From Bacillus sp. J33 (GTDB lineage Bacteria; Bacillota; Bacilli; Bacillales; Cytobacillaceae): 32,510 bases of DNA. The stretch spans positions 286 to 32,795 of the forward strand of contig NZ_JAEL01000045.1 of the NCBI RefSeq assembly GCF_000518885.1. The letters run 5' to 3'. The notes beneath the pieces are model-generated. The model did no database searches and had not been told where the DNA came from. It saw only the letters and a list, made by a program, of their open reading frames with translations. Both the position numbers and the translations under genes were made by a program. This document shows, piece by piece, positions 23,703 to 32,510 of this stretch. Position 1 is the first letter of the stretch. The number at the start of each line of letters is the position of its first letter.

Positions 23703-26183
23703 ATGGAAAAGGTAGAAAGGAATGTAATAGAGCCGATCGGAGATGTGCCATTTAACAAACCGAAACTGGAATTTGCCAAAGGCTTAAAAAAACTCCAATC
23801 AGGGTTGGAGAATTTCTTTCTTAAAAAAGGCTATGTTCTGTTGATCATTGGCTTTTTGCTTGGAAGAGCCTTGATATTAGCGAAACTAACCCCTTTTAGC
23901 CTTCCGTTTTTTGCAGCGGTTTACTTTATACGAAGAGATAAAGCGCCGCTCGCATTAGTTGGATTGATAGCTGGTGCTGCGACTTTATCCATATCAAATG
24001 CCGTATCTGCATTTGGGATTGCGTTTATATTCTTATTTGCTTTCCGGGTTTCAAAAAAGTGGCTTCATAATGAAATAAAGGCCTTGCCCTTTTATGTTTT
24101 CTTCACCCTATTAGCAGGAAAGCTGCTGGAGGCCTTTATTATGAAGGGCCAGCTGACTCTGTACGATGGTATGATGGCTGGAGTAGAGTCCAGCCTTGGC
24201 TTTATATTAACTCTTATTTTTCTGCAAGGGCTGCCTTTGCTATCCATTAATAAACGGAGGCAATCACTGAAAACGGAAGAAATTGTCTGCCTGATTATCA
24301 TACTGGCTTCTGTTATGACAGGAACAATAGGATGGACAGTCTATGATCTATCTGTGGAGCATATTATGTCACGCTATCTTGTCCTGCTGTTTGCTTTTGT
24401 GGCAGGTGCAACGGTTGGATCTACTGTAGGAGTCGTAACCGGATTAATCTTCTCCTTAGCTAATATATCAAGTTTCTATCATATGAGTTTGCTTGCTTTT
24501 TCAGGCCTGCTTGGAGGCCTTTTAAAAGAAGGCAAAAAATTCGGTGTTGCATTTGGGCTTCTAATCGCTACTCTTCTCATGGGCATGTATGGAGAAGGAA
24601 GCGCAAACTTAATGAAGACCCTGTCAGAAACAGGCGCTGCCATTCTCTTATTTCTGTTAACTCCACAGGCTTTAACTGTAAAATTATCAAAGCATATACC
24701 CGGAACACCTGAATATGCCGCAGAGCAGCAGCAGTATATGCGAAAGATGCGGGATGTTACTGCACAGCGGGTTGCGCAGTTTTCCAGTGTATTTCAAGCA
24801 CTGTCTAAAAGCTTTTCATCTCATGATCAGCCGTCAGAGCGGGAGGAAGATCATGATAGAGAAATGGATTATTTCTTAAGCAATGTAACGGAAAAGACGT
24901 GCCAGACGTGTTTTAAGAAAGAACATTGCTGGACAAAGAACTTTAATACAACCTATGAATATATGATGGATATTATGCATGATGTTGACGATAATCAAGG
25001 TTCTCTTTCCCCAAAACTTGCAAGGGAATGGGAAAAATACTGCACGAGATCCAAGAAAGTGACTGAAGCAGTACAGCAGGAATTAACCTATTTTAAAGCA
25101 AACCAAAAACTGAAGAAGCAGGTACAGGAGAGCAGAAGGCTTGTGGCCGACCAGTTAATGGGCGTTTCAGAAGTAATGGGCGATTTTGCAAAGGAGATTC
25201 AGAGGGAACGTGAAAACCATCATAAACAGGAAGAGCAGATCCTGGAGGCGCTTCAGGAATTTGGCATTCATATTGAGCAAGTTGAAATATACAGCCTTGA
25301 ACAAGGAAATGTCGATATTGATATGACCATTCCGTACTGCCAGGGTCACGGGGAATGTGAAAAACTGATTGCTCCGATGCTATCTGATATTCTTGGAGAA
25401 ACCATTCTAGTAAATTCAGAGGAATGCGCTTCATTTCCAAATGGTTTTTGCCATGTAACCTTCCGCTCAGCTAAGGCATTTGCAGTGGAAACAGGCGTTG
25501 CCCATGCAGCGAAAGATGGCGGTTTTATTTCAGGAGACAGTTATTCAACTATAGAGCTGGGCTGCGGAAAGTATGCCATTGCCATCAGTGATGGAATGGG
25601 CAATGGGGAACGCGCTCATGCTGAAAGTAAAGAAACGCTTAAATTGCTCCAAAAAATACTTCAATCCGGAATCGAGGAGCAAGTAGCAATCAAGTCAGTA
25701 AACTCTGTACTATCTTTGAGAACAACAGATGAAATTTTTTCAACCTTGGACTTGGCGATGATTGATTTGCAAAATGCTGATGCAAAATTTTTGAAGATTG
25801 GATCAACCCCGAGCTTTGTGAAAAGAGGCCACAAGGTAATGAAAATTCAGGCCAGCAATCTTCCGATGGGGATTATCCAGGAATTTGATGTAGATGTGGT
25901 AAGCGAGCAGCTGAAAGCCGGAGACTTATTAATTATGATGAGTGATGGCGTTTTTGAGGGACCGAGGCATGTTGAGAATTTTGATTTATGGATGAAGCGG
26001 AAAATTACAGAGCTAAAGACAGATGATCCTCAAGAAGTGGCAGATTTAATTATGGAAGAAGTGATCAGATCCCGATCTGGTAATATTGAAGATGATATGA
26101 CTGTAGTGGTTTCAAAAATCAAACATAATACACCTAAATGGACAAGCATTCCAGTTCATGCCATCCGCCAGAAAGCCAACTGA
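23703..26183 (+). CDS. spoIIE: Stage II sporulation phosphatase SpoIIE
   Basis: PP2C-type serine phosphatase that dephosphorylates SpoIIAA to release sigma-F in the forespore, and also acts with FtsZ at the polar septum. The 826-residue protein has an N-terminal domain with about 10 membrane segments (about 40-320), a central regulatory/FtsZ-interacting region (about 325-590; Cys-rich CQTCFKKEHCW) and a C-terminal PP2C domain. Metal-binding aspartates are seen in AISDGMGNGE (Asp630), MMSDGVFEG (Asp748) and EDDMTVVV (about Asp797). Length equals the B. subtilis protein (827). It is preceded by a 21-bp-spaced Spo0A-type promoter and stands alone. Confidence 0.98.
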   Translation: MEKVERNVIEPIGDVPFNKPKLEFAKGLKKLQSGLENFFLKKGYVLLIIGFLLGRALILAKLTPFSLPFFAAVYFIRRDKAPLALVGLIAGAATLSISNAVSAFGIAFIFLFAFRVSKKWLHNEIKALPFYVFFTLLAGKLLEAFIMKGQLTLYDGMMAGVESSLGFILTLIFLQGLPLLSINKRRQSLKTEEIVCLIIILASVMTGTIGWTVYDLSVEHIMSRYLVLLFAFVAGATVGSTVGVVTGLIFSLANISSFYHMSLLAFSGLLGGLLKEGKKFGVAFGLLIATLLMGMYGEGSANLMKTLSETGAAILLFLLTPQALTVKLSKHIPGTPEYAAEQQQYMRKMRDVTAQRVAQFSSVFQALSKSFSSHDQPSEREEDHDREMDYFLSNVTEKTCQTCFKKEHCWTKNFNTTYEYMMDIMHDVDDNQGSLSPKLAREWEKYCTRSKKVTEAVQQELTYFKANQKLKKQVQESRRLVADQLMGVSEVMGDFAKEIQRERENHHKQEEQILEALQEFGIHIEQVEIYSLEQGNVDIDMTIPYCQGHGECEKLIAPMLSDILGETILVNSEECASFPNGFCHVTFRSAKAFAVETGVAHAAKDGGFISGDSYSTIELGCGKYAIAISDGMGNGERAHAESKETLKLLQKILQSGIEEQVAIKSVNSVLSLRTTDEIFSTLDLAMIDLQNADAKFLKIGSTPSFVKRGHKVMKIQASNLPMGIIQEFDVDVVSEQLKAGDLLIMMSDGVFEGPRHVENFDLWMKRKITELKTDDPQEVADLIMEEVIRSRSGNIEDDMTVVVSKIKHNTPKWTSIPVHAIRQKAN

Positions 26184-26271
26184 ATAATTTGCTCAAAACG
26201 AAGACAAGTTATGTATAATTCCCCTCTTTTCAGTCAAAAATGGTAACAACTCAGATGTGGAGGGGAGTTTC

Positions 26272-27015
26272 ATGAAAACAGGAACACTTAAGCAAATCTT
26301 GCTGATAACGGACGGTTGCTCGAATCAAGGTGAAGATCCCATTGCAATGGCTGCTCTGGCGAAGGAGCAGGGGATTACTGTAAATGTAATTGGAGTTATG
26401 GAACACGATGTAATTGATGAACAAGGAATGAATGAAATCGAAGGGATTGCCATGTCTGGCGGCGGCGTCAGCCAGGTAGTCTACGCTCAAGCATTATCTC
26501 AGACAGTGCAAATGGTTACAAGGAAAGCGATGACCCAAACTCTTCAGGGAGTTGTGAACAAGGAACTTCAGCAAATTCTAGGCGGATCAAAAACAATGGA
26601 AGACCTTCCTCCTGATCAACGCGGCGAAGTCATGGAGGTAGTTGATGAACTAGGCGAAACAGTCGAGCTGGAAGTATTGGTGCTGGTTGACACAAGTGCG
26701 AGTATGAAACATAAGCTTCCAACGGTAAAAGAGGCGCTGCTTGATTTATCCTTAAGCCTTAATGCCCGTTCCGGTGATAACCGCTTTTCTGTTTTTGTAT
26801 TTCCCGGGAAAAAGAAAGATGTCGAAAAACTGCTGGACTGGACGCCTAAGCTTGAGTCTCTCACCAGTATTTTTGCAAAGCTGACAACAGGCGGGATTAC
26901 GCCAACCGGTCCTGCCATCCGTGAGGCATTGACCTATTTTAAGAAAAAACACTCATTAAGGAGTCTGCTTTCCCGTGATGATGATGATGAATCATTCTTT
27001 GAAGAGTCAGTGTAA
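26272..27015 (+). CDS. yabS: VWA-domain protein YabS
   Basis: Von Willebrand factor A-type protein of unknown role (247 residues), encoded next to the kinase YabT as in B. subtilis. An N-terminal half-motif LLITDGCSNQGEDP looks like a rearranged or second VWA segment. A MIDAS-type motif DTSASMKHK (about residues 142-150) sits in VLVLVDTSASM, with later TGGITPTGPAIREAL. I choose ATG 26272, preceded by GGAGGGG; the in-frame GTG at 26257 overlaps that site. The C-terminus is acidic (DDDDESFFEES), and its GAT repeat is read in another frame as the start of yabT, with an overlap of about 40 bases. Confidence 0.93.
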   Translation: MKTGTLKQILLITDGCSNQGEDPIAMAALAKEQGITVNVIGVMEHDVIDEQGMNEIEGIAMSGGGVSQVVYAQALSQTVQMVTRKAMTQTLQGVVNKELQQILGGSKTMEDLPPDQRGEVMEVVDELGETVELEVLVLVDTSASMKHKLPTVKEALLDLSLSLNARSGDNRFSVFVFPGKKKDVEKLLDWTPKLESLTSIFAKLTTGGITPTGPAIREALTYFKKKHSLRSLLSRDDDDESFFEESV

Positions 27016-27961
27016 AGTAAACCCTGGAACCGTAATCGAAGGAAAGTGGCACCGCAACCGTTATACAATCGTAAAGGAACTGGGTTTTGGTGCAAATGGG
27101 ATTGTATATCTGGCCAAAGGCCAAAATCAGCAGGTTGCTTTGAAAATGAGCGATAACGGGATGTCCATAACTTCTGAAGTGAACGTCCTTAAATCCTTTG
27201 CAAAGGTCCAAGGCTCTGCCCTCGGGCCTTCTTTGCTTGATGTGGATGATTGGGAAAGAAAAAGCGGAAAAGTCTCCTTCTATGTGATGGAGTATATTCA
27301 AGGTCCTGATTTGCTGGCGTTTATTGCACAAAAGGGACCTTCATGGACAGGTGTTTTAATCGTCCAGCTGCTAAGAGATTTGGAATCATTGCACAAAAGC
27401 GGGTGGGTCTTTGGCGATTTAAAGCCAGATAATTTGATTGTAACGGGACCTCCGCCAAAAATCCGTACAATTGATGTGGGAGGAACAACCATCCGGGGAA
27501 GGGCCATTAAAGAGTTTACCGAGTTTTATGACAGAGGGTATTGGGGACTTGGAACAAGGAAGGCCGATCCTGCTTACGATCTTTTCGCTGTGGCGATGAT
27601 TTTGATTAACACTGCCTACCCGAAAAGGTTCAGCAAAACCACAGGTGATCTAAAACAGCTTAAAATGATGGTTCGGCAAAAGAAAGAGCTGATGAAATAT
27701 GAGGATGTCATTTTAAAAGCGCTTCAAGGCCATTATGCCTCTGCTGATATAATGAGAAATGATATGCTTCAGCTTACACGCCCAAATTCAAGGCATAGCA
27801 ATGCATCAAACAGAAAAGCTGGACAATCAGCGACCCGGCAGCCTGCCAGCCGCCAGGCTTACGTCCAAAGAAATAAAAAGGGCAGCTTTATGGAAACGGT
27901 CTCAATTGTCCTAATTGTAACCCTCCTTTATTTCTTCTATATTTATGGGCAGCTTCTTTAA
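26978..27961 (+). CDS. yabT: Serine/threonine protein kinase YabT
   Basis: Hanks-type kinase with a single C-terminal membrane anchor and no external sensor domain; in B. subtilis it is DNA-activated during sporulation and phosphorylates RecA and AbrB. The protein (327 residues) has the glycine loop LGFGANGIVYLAKG, the VALK lysine, and a catalytic loop FGDLKPDN in place of HRDLKxxN. Its metal-binding loop is IDVGG instead of DFG. A basic, Ser/Arg/Gln-rich linker follows (about 265-300), then the hydrophobic end VSIVLIVTLLYFFYIYG. The start is ambiguous: one GTG and four ATG codons run in tandem (26975-26989) after AAGGAG (26958-26963). I take the first ATG. Confidence 0.93.
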   Translation: MMMMNHSLKSQCKVNPGTVIEGKWHRNRYTIVKELGFGANGIVYLAKGQNQQVALKMSDNGMSITSEVNVLKSFAKVQGSALGPSLLDVDDWERKSGKVSFYVMEYIQGPDLLAFIAQKGPSWTGVLIVQLLRDLESLHKSGWVFGDLKPDNLIVTGPPPKIRTIDVGGTTIRGRAIKEFTEFYDRGYWGLGTRKADPAYDLFAVAMILINTAYPKRFSKTTGDLKQLKMMVRQKKELMKYEDVILKALQGHYASADIMRNDMLQLTRPNSRHSNASNRKAGQSATRQPASRQAYVQRNKKGSFMETVSIVLIVTLLYFFYIYGQLL

Positions 27962-28026
27962 ATTTTTTCGAAAAATGAAACCTTTTATAGGTTAAACCGT
28001 ATATAAAGTTTACATATTCCCTTTTG

Positions 28027-28230
28027 ATATTTGTCCTGCATTAACGGGCGGTGAGATCCCCATGCGGCCAAATTGTAAAGAGAATTCTTAATGGGAGCCA
28101 GCTGTACATAATAGCCCTTATCAAAGGTCAGATTGTCCGATGTATTGCTGCCTTGTTCTGGTTTGCCCCGGATCGTGCTGGCCATAACCATCAGAAAGAA
28201 AAGCACCCGCTTATATAAGTTTCACTTTAT
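28027..28230 (+). repeat. Degenerate family C repeat (copy C2)
   Basis: The left part, CATTAACGGGCGGTGAGATCC and the CCCCAT / ATGGG stem, matches hairpin 1 of copy C1 (11663-11824), and the end AAGTTTCACTTTAT (28217-28230) is identical. The middle (about 28107-28200) is unrelated to C1 and may be replacement sequence. A 73-codon minus-strand frame (27985-28206) overlaps it. The element fills the gap between yabT and tilS; I see no gene there. Confidence 0.6.
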
Positions 28231-28323
28231 GGGAAAAAATGATATGCTTTTTTATGCACAAGGATTATATGTACCACGGCAAGGGTAAAGAAAAATATAT
28301 TTATAAATGTAAGGAAGTAGCCT

Positions 28324-29712
28324 ATGCTCGAAGAAAAAGTAAGAGCTTTCCTTAAGAGACAGGGTATTGAACTAAATAATAAGCAGCTCTTGGTTGGAGT
28401 CTCGGGAGGACCTGATTCGATGGCCCTGCTCCATTACCTATGGAGCTTTAAAGATCAATACAATATAGGGCTAATTGCTGCTCATGTCGATCATATGTTC
28501 AGGGGCGAAGAATCCTTCGAGGATGCCATGTTTGTTAAGGAGTATTGCAAAGAAAGGGAAATTCCCTTTGAAATGGAGCAAATCAATGTACCTGAGCATA
28601 TAGAGAAGACGGGAAAGAGTTCCCAAACAGCAGCGAGAGATTGCAGATACGGTTTCTTTCGAAAGATCGGAATAAAGTATGATGTGGATTACATTGCTCT
28701 GGGACACCATGGAGATGACCAGATAGAAACCATATTAATGCGGTTAACAAGGGGAAGTACCGGGAAAGCTAGAGCAGGAATGCCTTTTAGGCGTCCATTT
28801 GGGGATTTCAGCATTATTCGCCCCTTTCTATGCTTGAATAGAAATGAAATTGAACAATATTGCCTTGAAACAGGTCTGAACCCCCGGAGGGATCCCAGCA
28901 ATGAAAAAGGAATATATAGCCGAAACCGCTTCAGAAAAGAAGTGCTCCCGTTCCTGAGAAAGGAGAACCCTCAGGTACATGAGCATTTTCAAAGATTTAG
29001 TGAAGATTTGCAAAGTGATGAAGCTTATCTGCAGGAATTAACTGTCCAAAAGATGAATACAGTAATGAAAAAGAAGGCAGATGGGGAAATTAGCTTGGAT
29101 ATCGATGCTTTTGCGGCAATGCCAATGCCTTTACAAAGAAGAGGGATTCAACTAATATTAAACTATCTTTATGAGGAAAAGCCTGCATCTTTATCTGCAG
29201 CACATATAGAGAGCATTTTTTCCTTATTGAAAAGTCCTCATCCATCGGGAAAGCTAAATTTTCCAAACGATTTACATATTGTACGCTCCTACCGGCAATG
29301 CCATTTCCGATTCCCGAAGGAACCTGTACAATCCTATCGATTTGAAGTCTTCGAACCTGCAATTATTCAACTCCCAAATGGCGGATCCATTATATTTGAA
29401 TATACTGACTGTCCTGATGGAAATCTAAACAATGATGTCTTGCTTCTAGACAGGGAAGATATCTCTCTTCCGCTTATTGTAAGGACGAGAAAAACTGGAG
29501 ACCGCATGACTCTTAAAGGAATGCAGGGAACCAAAAAGATAAAGGACATTTTCATTGATAAAAAAATACCGCTGCAGGAAAGGGAAACTTGGCCGATTAT
29601 AACAGATCGGCATGACCGCATCTTATGGGTTCCAAGTTTGAAAAAGTCACATGATGCCGCGCAGCCAAAAACTGATGCTAGCTATATTATTTTAAAATAC
29701 ATAAAGCAATGA
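28324..29712 (+). CDS. tilS: tRNA(Ile)-lysidine synthase
   Basis: N-type ATP pyrophosphatase that converts C34 of the CAU-anticodon tRNA-Ile to lysidine, so it reads AUA; essential. The 462-residue protein has the PP-loop SGGPDSMALL (about residues 27-36) and the GHHGDDQIETILMRLTRGS motif (about 126-144). A linker/substrate-binding central domain and a C-terminal anticodon-recognition domain (about 370-460; RTRKTGDRMTLKGMQGTKKIKDIFID) follow. The start follows AAGGAAG. hpt follows 20 bp later; in B. subtilis TilS and HprT also interact in ftsH regulation. The tRNA-Met in this window is of elongator type and not its substrate. Confidence 0.97.
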   Translation: MLEEKVRAFLKRQGIELNNKQLLVGVSGGPDSMALLHYLWSFKDQYNIGLIAAHVDHMFRGEESFEDAMFVKEYCKEREIPFEMEQINVPEHIEKTGKSSQTAARDCRYGFFRKIGIKYDVDYIALGHHGDDQIETILMRLTRGSTGKARAGMPFRRPFGDFSIIRPFLCLNRNEIEQYCLETGLNPRRDPSNEKGIYSRNRFRKEVLPFLRKENPQVHEHFQRFSEDLQSDEAYLQELTVQKMNTVMKKKADGEISLDIDAFAAMPMPLQRRGIQLILNYLYEEKPASLSAAHIESIFSLLKSPHPSGKLNFPNDLHIVRSYRQCHFRFPKEPVQSYRFEVFEPAIIQLPNGGSIIFEYTDCPDGNLNNDVLLLDREDISLPLIVRTRKTGDRMTLKGMQGTKKIKDIFIDKKIPLQERETWPIITDRHDRILWVPSLKKSHDAAQPKTDASYIILKYIKQ

Positions 29713-29732
29713 TCTTCTAGGGGGCACAATAA

Positions 29733-30281
29733 ATGATGAAAAATGATATTGAAAAAGTATTAATTTCGGAAGAGGAGCTGCAGGATAAAATCAAATCCCT
29801 TGCTGCTGAACTTACTGAAGAGTACAAGGATCGATTCCCGCTGGCAATTGGTGTTTTGAAAGGGGCAATGCCATTCATGAGCGACCTTTTAAAGCGTGTA
29901 GATACATACCTTGAGATGGATTTCATGGATGTGTCCAGCTACGGAAATGCAATGGTTTCTTCAGGTGAAGTGAAAATTCTAAAAGACCTTGATACCTCTG
30001 TAGAAGGCAGAGATATTCTTATTATTGAGGATATTATCGACAGCGGTTTGACGCTTAGCTATCTTGTTGAACTTTTCCGTTACAGAAAAGCGAAAAGCAT
30101 TAAGATTGTAACCCTGCTTGACAAGCCGACAGGCAGAAAAGCTGATATCAAAGCGGACTATGTAGGCTTTATTGTTCCTGATGAGTTTGTTGTAGGCTAT
30201 GGTCTGGATTACGCTGAAAAGTACCGTAATCTTCCTTATATTGGAGTTCTTAAGCCAGAGGTATACAGTAATAATGAGTAA
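29733..30281 (+). CDS. hpt: Hypoxanthine-guanine phosphoribosyltransferase
   Basis: Purine salvage enzyme converting hypoxanthine or guanine plus PRPP to IMP or GMP. The 182-residue protein shows the PRPP-binding loop [12 protein letters not shown] (about residues 98-109), the [14 protein letters not shown] substrate loop and the purine-binding [19 protein letters not shown] near the C-terminus. Two adjacent ATG codons are possible starts (29733, 29736) after TAGGGGG. It forms an operon with tilS, and the same gene order tilS-hprT-ftsH is found in B. subtilis. Confidence 0.97.
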   Translation: MMKNDIEKVLISEEELQDKIKSLAAELTEEYKDRFPLAIGVLKGAMPFMSDLLKRVDTYLEMDFMDVSSYGNAMVSSGEVKILKDLDTSVEGRDILIIEDIIDSGLTLSYLVELFRYRKAKSIKIVTLLDKPTGRKADIKADYVGFIVPDEFVVGYGLDYAEKYRNLPYIGVLKPEVYSNNE

Positions 30282-30364
30282 GTAAATCATAAGAAGTATT
30301 ACTAAGTTTAAGCCCTTTACTGAAACAAGAAAACACCCGGTTTTGAAAAGTCTAATTCCTTGTA

Positions 30365-30392
30365 TTGGCACGATTTTCTATGATACTATACA
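30365..30392 (+). promoter_or_regulatory. Possible sigma-A promoter of ftsH
   Basis: TTGGCA (30365-30370), 16-bp spacer, TATACA (30387-30392), about 35 bp before the ftsH start. Moderate match. No terminator separates hpt from ftsH, so read-through is also likely. Confidence 0.5.
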
Positions 30393-30425
30393 CTATAGTT
30401 TGTTTACCGTGGGAGGAGGTAAGGG

Positions 30426-32417
30426 ATGAATCGGATCTTCCGGAATACCATCTTTTATTTATTAATATTTTTAGTCATTATTGGGGTTGTCAGCTTCTTT
30501 AACGGCAACAATGAACCTACAGAGCACATCTCTTATAATAAATTTGTTGAACACTTAGAAGGCGGCGAAATTACGTCCATTTCGCTTCAGCCTGAGAGAG
30601 GTGTTTTTGAGGTACGGGGACAGCTTGAAGGATATGAAGAAGGGAAATACTTTCTGACATATATCATGAACAATGATAGTATCCTTGACCGAGTTGACCA
30701 ATTAGCTCAAACTTCGGATGTTGAGGTAATGCCTGCTAAGGAAACGAGCGGCTGGGTAACGTTCTTTACTTCAATCATACCTTTCATCATTATCTTTATT
30801 TTATTCTTCTTCCTGCTGAACCAAGCGCAGGGCGGAGGAAGCCGAGTAATGAACTTCGGCAAAAGCAAAGCCAAGCTTTATGATGAAAGCAAAAAGAAAG
30901 TTCGCTTTAAAGATGTAGCAGGAGCGGATGAGGAAAAGCAGGAGCTTGTTGAGGTTGTTGAGTTCCTAAAGGACCCTCGCAAGTTTGCTGAATTAGGGGC
31001 AAGAATCCCTAAAGGGGTGCTTCTTGTTGGACCTCCGGGAACTGGTAAAACTTTACTTGCACGTGCAGCTGCCGGTGAAGCGGGTGTGCCGTTCTTCTCC
31101 ATCAGCGGTTCTGATTTCGTAGAAATGTTCGTGGGTGTGGGTGCTTCCCGTGTCCGTGACTTGTTTGAGAATGCTAAAAAGAATGCTCCATGTATCATTT
31201 TTATTGATGAAATTGATGCAGTTGGGCGCCAGCGCGGTGCTGGGCTTGGGGGCGGCCATGATGAACGCGAGCAGACCCTTAACCAGCTTCTAGTTGAAAT
31301 GGATGGATTCGGAGCTAATGAAGGCATTATTATCATTGCTGCAACGAACCGTCCGGACATTCTTGACCCGGCATTATTGCGCCCGGGACGTTTTGACAGA
31401 CAAATTACGGTTGACCGTCCTGATGTCAAAGGCCGTGAAGCTGTACTTAAAGTACATGCCCGCAATAAGCCTTTAGATGAATCGGTCAACTTAAAGAGCA
31501 TTGCTATGCGTACTCCGGGCTTTTCAGGTGCAGACCTTGAAAACCTATTGAATGAGGCAGCGCTTGTAGCAGCCCGCCGAAATAAGAAAAAAGTGGATAT
31601 GGAAGATATTGACGAAGCAACAGACCGTGTAATTGCAGGACCAGCCAAGAAAAGCCGAGTTATCTCCGAGAAGGAAAGAAACATCGTTGCTTTCCACGAA
31701 GCTGGCCATACGGTTATTGGCTTAGTGCTTGATGAGGCTGAAATGGTCCATAAAGTAACGATTGTACCACGTGGGCAGGCTGGCGGTTATGCTGTTATGC
31801 TTCCGAAAGAAGATCGCTATTTCCAAACCAAGCCTGAGCTTCTAGATAAAATTGTCGGCTTGCTGGGCGGACGTGTAGCAGAAGAAATCGTGTTCGGCGA
31901 AGTAAGTACAGGCGCCCATAATGATTTCCAGCGTGCGACAAATATTGCCCGCCGCATGGTTACCGAATTTGGGATGAGCGATAAGCTTGGACCGCTGCAA
32001 TTCGGACAGTCACAGGGCGGCCAGGTCTTCCTAGGACGTGACTTCCATAATGAACAAAACTATTCAGATGCAATTGCGTATGAAATTGATCTTGAAATAC
32101 AGCGTATCATTAAGGAATGTTATGAGAGAGCGAAAAATCTCTTAACTGAAAACCGTGATAAGCTGAATTTGATTGCCAATACATTGCTTAAAGTGGAAAC
32201 ACTTGATGCTGAACAAATCAAGCATTTGTCGGAGCATGGCAAGCTGCCTGACCGTACAGTGGCTTCCATTGAGAGTTCTGATGATGTTAAAGTAAATATA
32301 AGCATTAAAAAAGATGATCCTGCCGAATCAGGAGAAATCCCGGAGACAAGGGAAGGTTCAAGTCCTGCAGAAGCGGATACGCCTCCAGCGATTGATGAGG
32401 AACATAAGGATAAATAA
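30426..32417 (+). CDS. ftsH: ATP-dependent zinc metalloprotease FtsH
   Basis: Membrane-anchored AAA+ protease that degrades misfolded membrane proteins and regulators; in B. subtilis it is needed for sporulation through Spo0E turnover. The 663-residue protein has two membrane segments (about 5-24 and 110-132) flanking an external domain. The AAA module contains Walker A GPPGTGKT (about residues 200-207), Walker B IIFIDEID and the second region of homology [19 protein letters not shown]. The zinc site HEAGH is at about residues 424-428. The C-terminal tail (from about 610) is acidic and variable. The ATG follows GGGAGGAGG. Confidence 0.98.
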   Translation: MNRIFRNTIFYLLIFLVIIGVVSFFNGNNEPTEHISYNKFVEHLEGGEITSISLQPERGVFEVRGQLEGYEEGKYFLTYIMNNDSILDRVDQLAQTSDVEVMPAKETSGWVTFFTSIIPFIIIFILFFFLLNQAQGGGSRVMNFGKSKAKLYDESKKKVRFKDVAGADEEKQELVEVVEFLKDPRKFAELGARIPKGVLLVGPPGTGKTLLARAAAGEAGVPFFSISGSDFVEMFVGVGASRVRDLFENAKKNAPCIIFIDEIDAVGRQRGAGLGGGHDEREQTLNQLLVEMDGFGANEGIIIIAATNRPDILDPALLRPGRFDRQITVDRPDVKGREAVLKVHARNKPLDESVNLKSIAMRTPGFSGADLENLLNEAALVAARRNKKKVDMEDIDEATDRVIAGPAKKSRVISEKERNIVAFHEAGHTVIGLVLDEAEMVHKVTIVPRGQAGGYAVMLPKEDRYFQTKPELLDKIVGLLGGRVAEEIVFGEVSTGAHNDFQRATNIARRMVTEFGMSDKLGPLQFGQSQGGQVFLGRDFHNEQNYSDAIAYEIDLEIQRIIKECYERAKNLLTENRDKLNLIANTLLKVETLDAEQIKHLSEHGKLPDRTVASIESSDDVKVNISIKKDDPAESGEIPETREGSSPAEADTPPAIDEEHKDK

Positions 32418-32420
32418 GAA

Positions 32421-32447
32421 AAAGCGCCTTTGGGCGCTTTTTTCTTT
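32421..32447 (+). terminator. Terminator after ftsH
   Basis: AAAGCGCC / GGGCGCTTT with a short TTT-type loop, followed by TTTTCTTTT. Confidence 0.9.
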
Positions 32448-32472
32448 TCAAAAGATAAGAAAGTATCACTTT

Positions 32473-32510
32473 GAACTTCGATAACTGTCTAGCTCCGGCA
32501 CCCTATCGAC
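32473..32510 (+). repeat. Family B repeat, left border at the window edge (copy B7)
   Basis: GAACTTCGATAACTGTC then TAGCTCC, the left border also seen before copy B1 (11997-12020). The arm begins CGGCACC here, unlike GCGCC. The element is cut by the window end. Confidence 0.65.

Noticed and set aside
27985-28206. 73-codon minus-strand frame between yabT and tilS.
   Set aside because: Begins at GTG without a binding site and overlaps a family C repeat. Kept only as a low-interest possibility of captured coding DNA.
30878-31684. 268-codon minus-strand frame opposite ftsH, Ser-rich.
   Set aside because: Antisense shadow of the conserved AAA domain, produced by codon bias; no start signals.

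Overview
The window is a core chromosomal segment of a low-GC, endospore-forming Firmicute of the family Bacillaceae. Its gene order matches the Bacillus subtilis rnmV-to-ftsH region gene for gene. The proteins are close to, but not the same as, those of B. subtilis. I place it by inference near Cytobacillus, Mesobacillus or other Bacillus relatives; the exact genus cannot be read from this stretch.

Layout, all genes on the + strand except two tRNAs: rnmV-rsmA (5S rRNA and 16S rRNA maturation); yabG (spore coat protease); veg; sspF; ispE; purR-ridA; spoVG; glmU-prs; ctc; pth; fin; mfd; spoVT; yabM-yabN-rqcP-yabP-yabQ-divIC-yabR; a minus-strand tRNA-Met/tRNA-Glu pair; spoIIE; yabS-yabT; tilS-hpt; ftsH. 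Housekeeping functions (ribosome maturation, isoprenoids, PRPP and UDP-GlcNAc supply, transcription-coupled repair, tRNA modification, purine salvage, membrane proteolysis) are interleaved with sporulation genes. Several sporulation and stress promoters can be read directly: a sigma-H promoter before spoVG, a sigma-B promoter before ctc, a sigma-F-like promoter before fin, a 21-bp-spaced Spo0A-type promoter before spoIIE, and a PurBox pair before purR.

The genes are ordinary; the unusual content is between them. Three families of dispersed, non-coding, hairpin-forming repeats fill almost every long intergenic gap. Family A has terminal inverted repeats (GGCTnTGTTAAA-type ends) and looks like a MITE. 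Copies lie at the window start, before yabG, between purR and ridA, and before spoIIE (an internally deleted copy). Family B is a long cruciform with strong compensatory base changes between copies. Copies lie before mfd, after rqcP, after yabR, three in tandem between the two tRNA genes, and at the window end. Family C is a multi-hairpin element ending in AAGTTTCACTTTAT, found before mfd and before tilS. A degenerate tandem repeat lies between spoVT and yabM. These repeats generate several false reading frames and one false N-terminal extension (ridA).

No insertion sequence with a transposase, no CRISPR array, no prophage and no defence system is visible. The best candidate for something undescribed is family B: its arms change sequence while keeping pairing, and three copies probably sit inside a tRNA precursor transcript.
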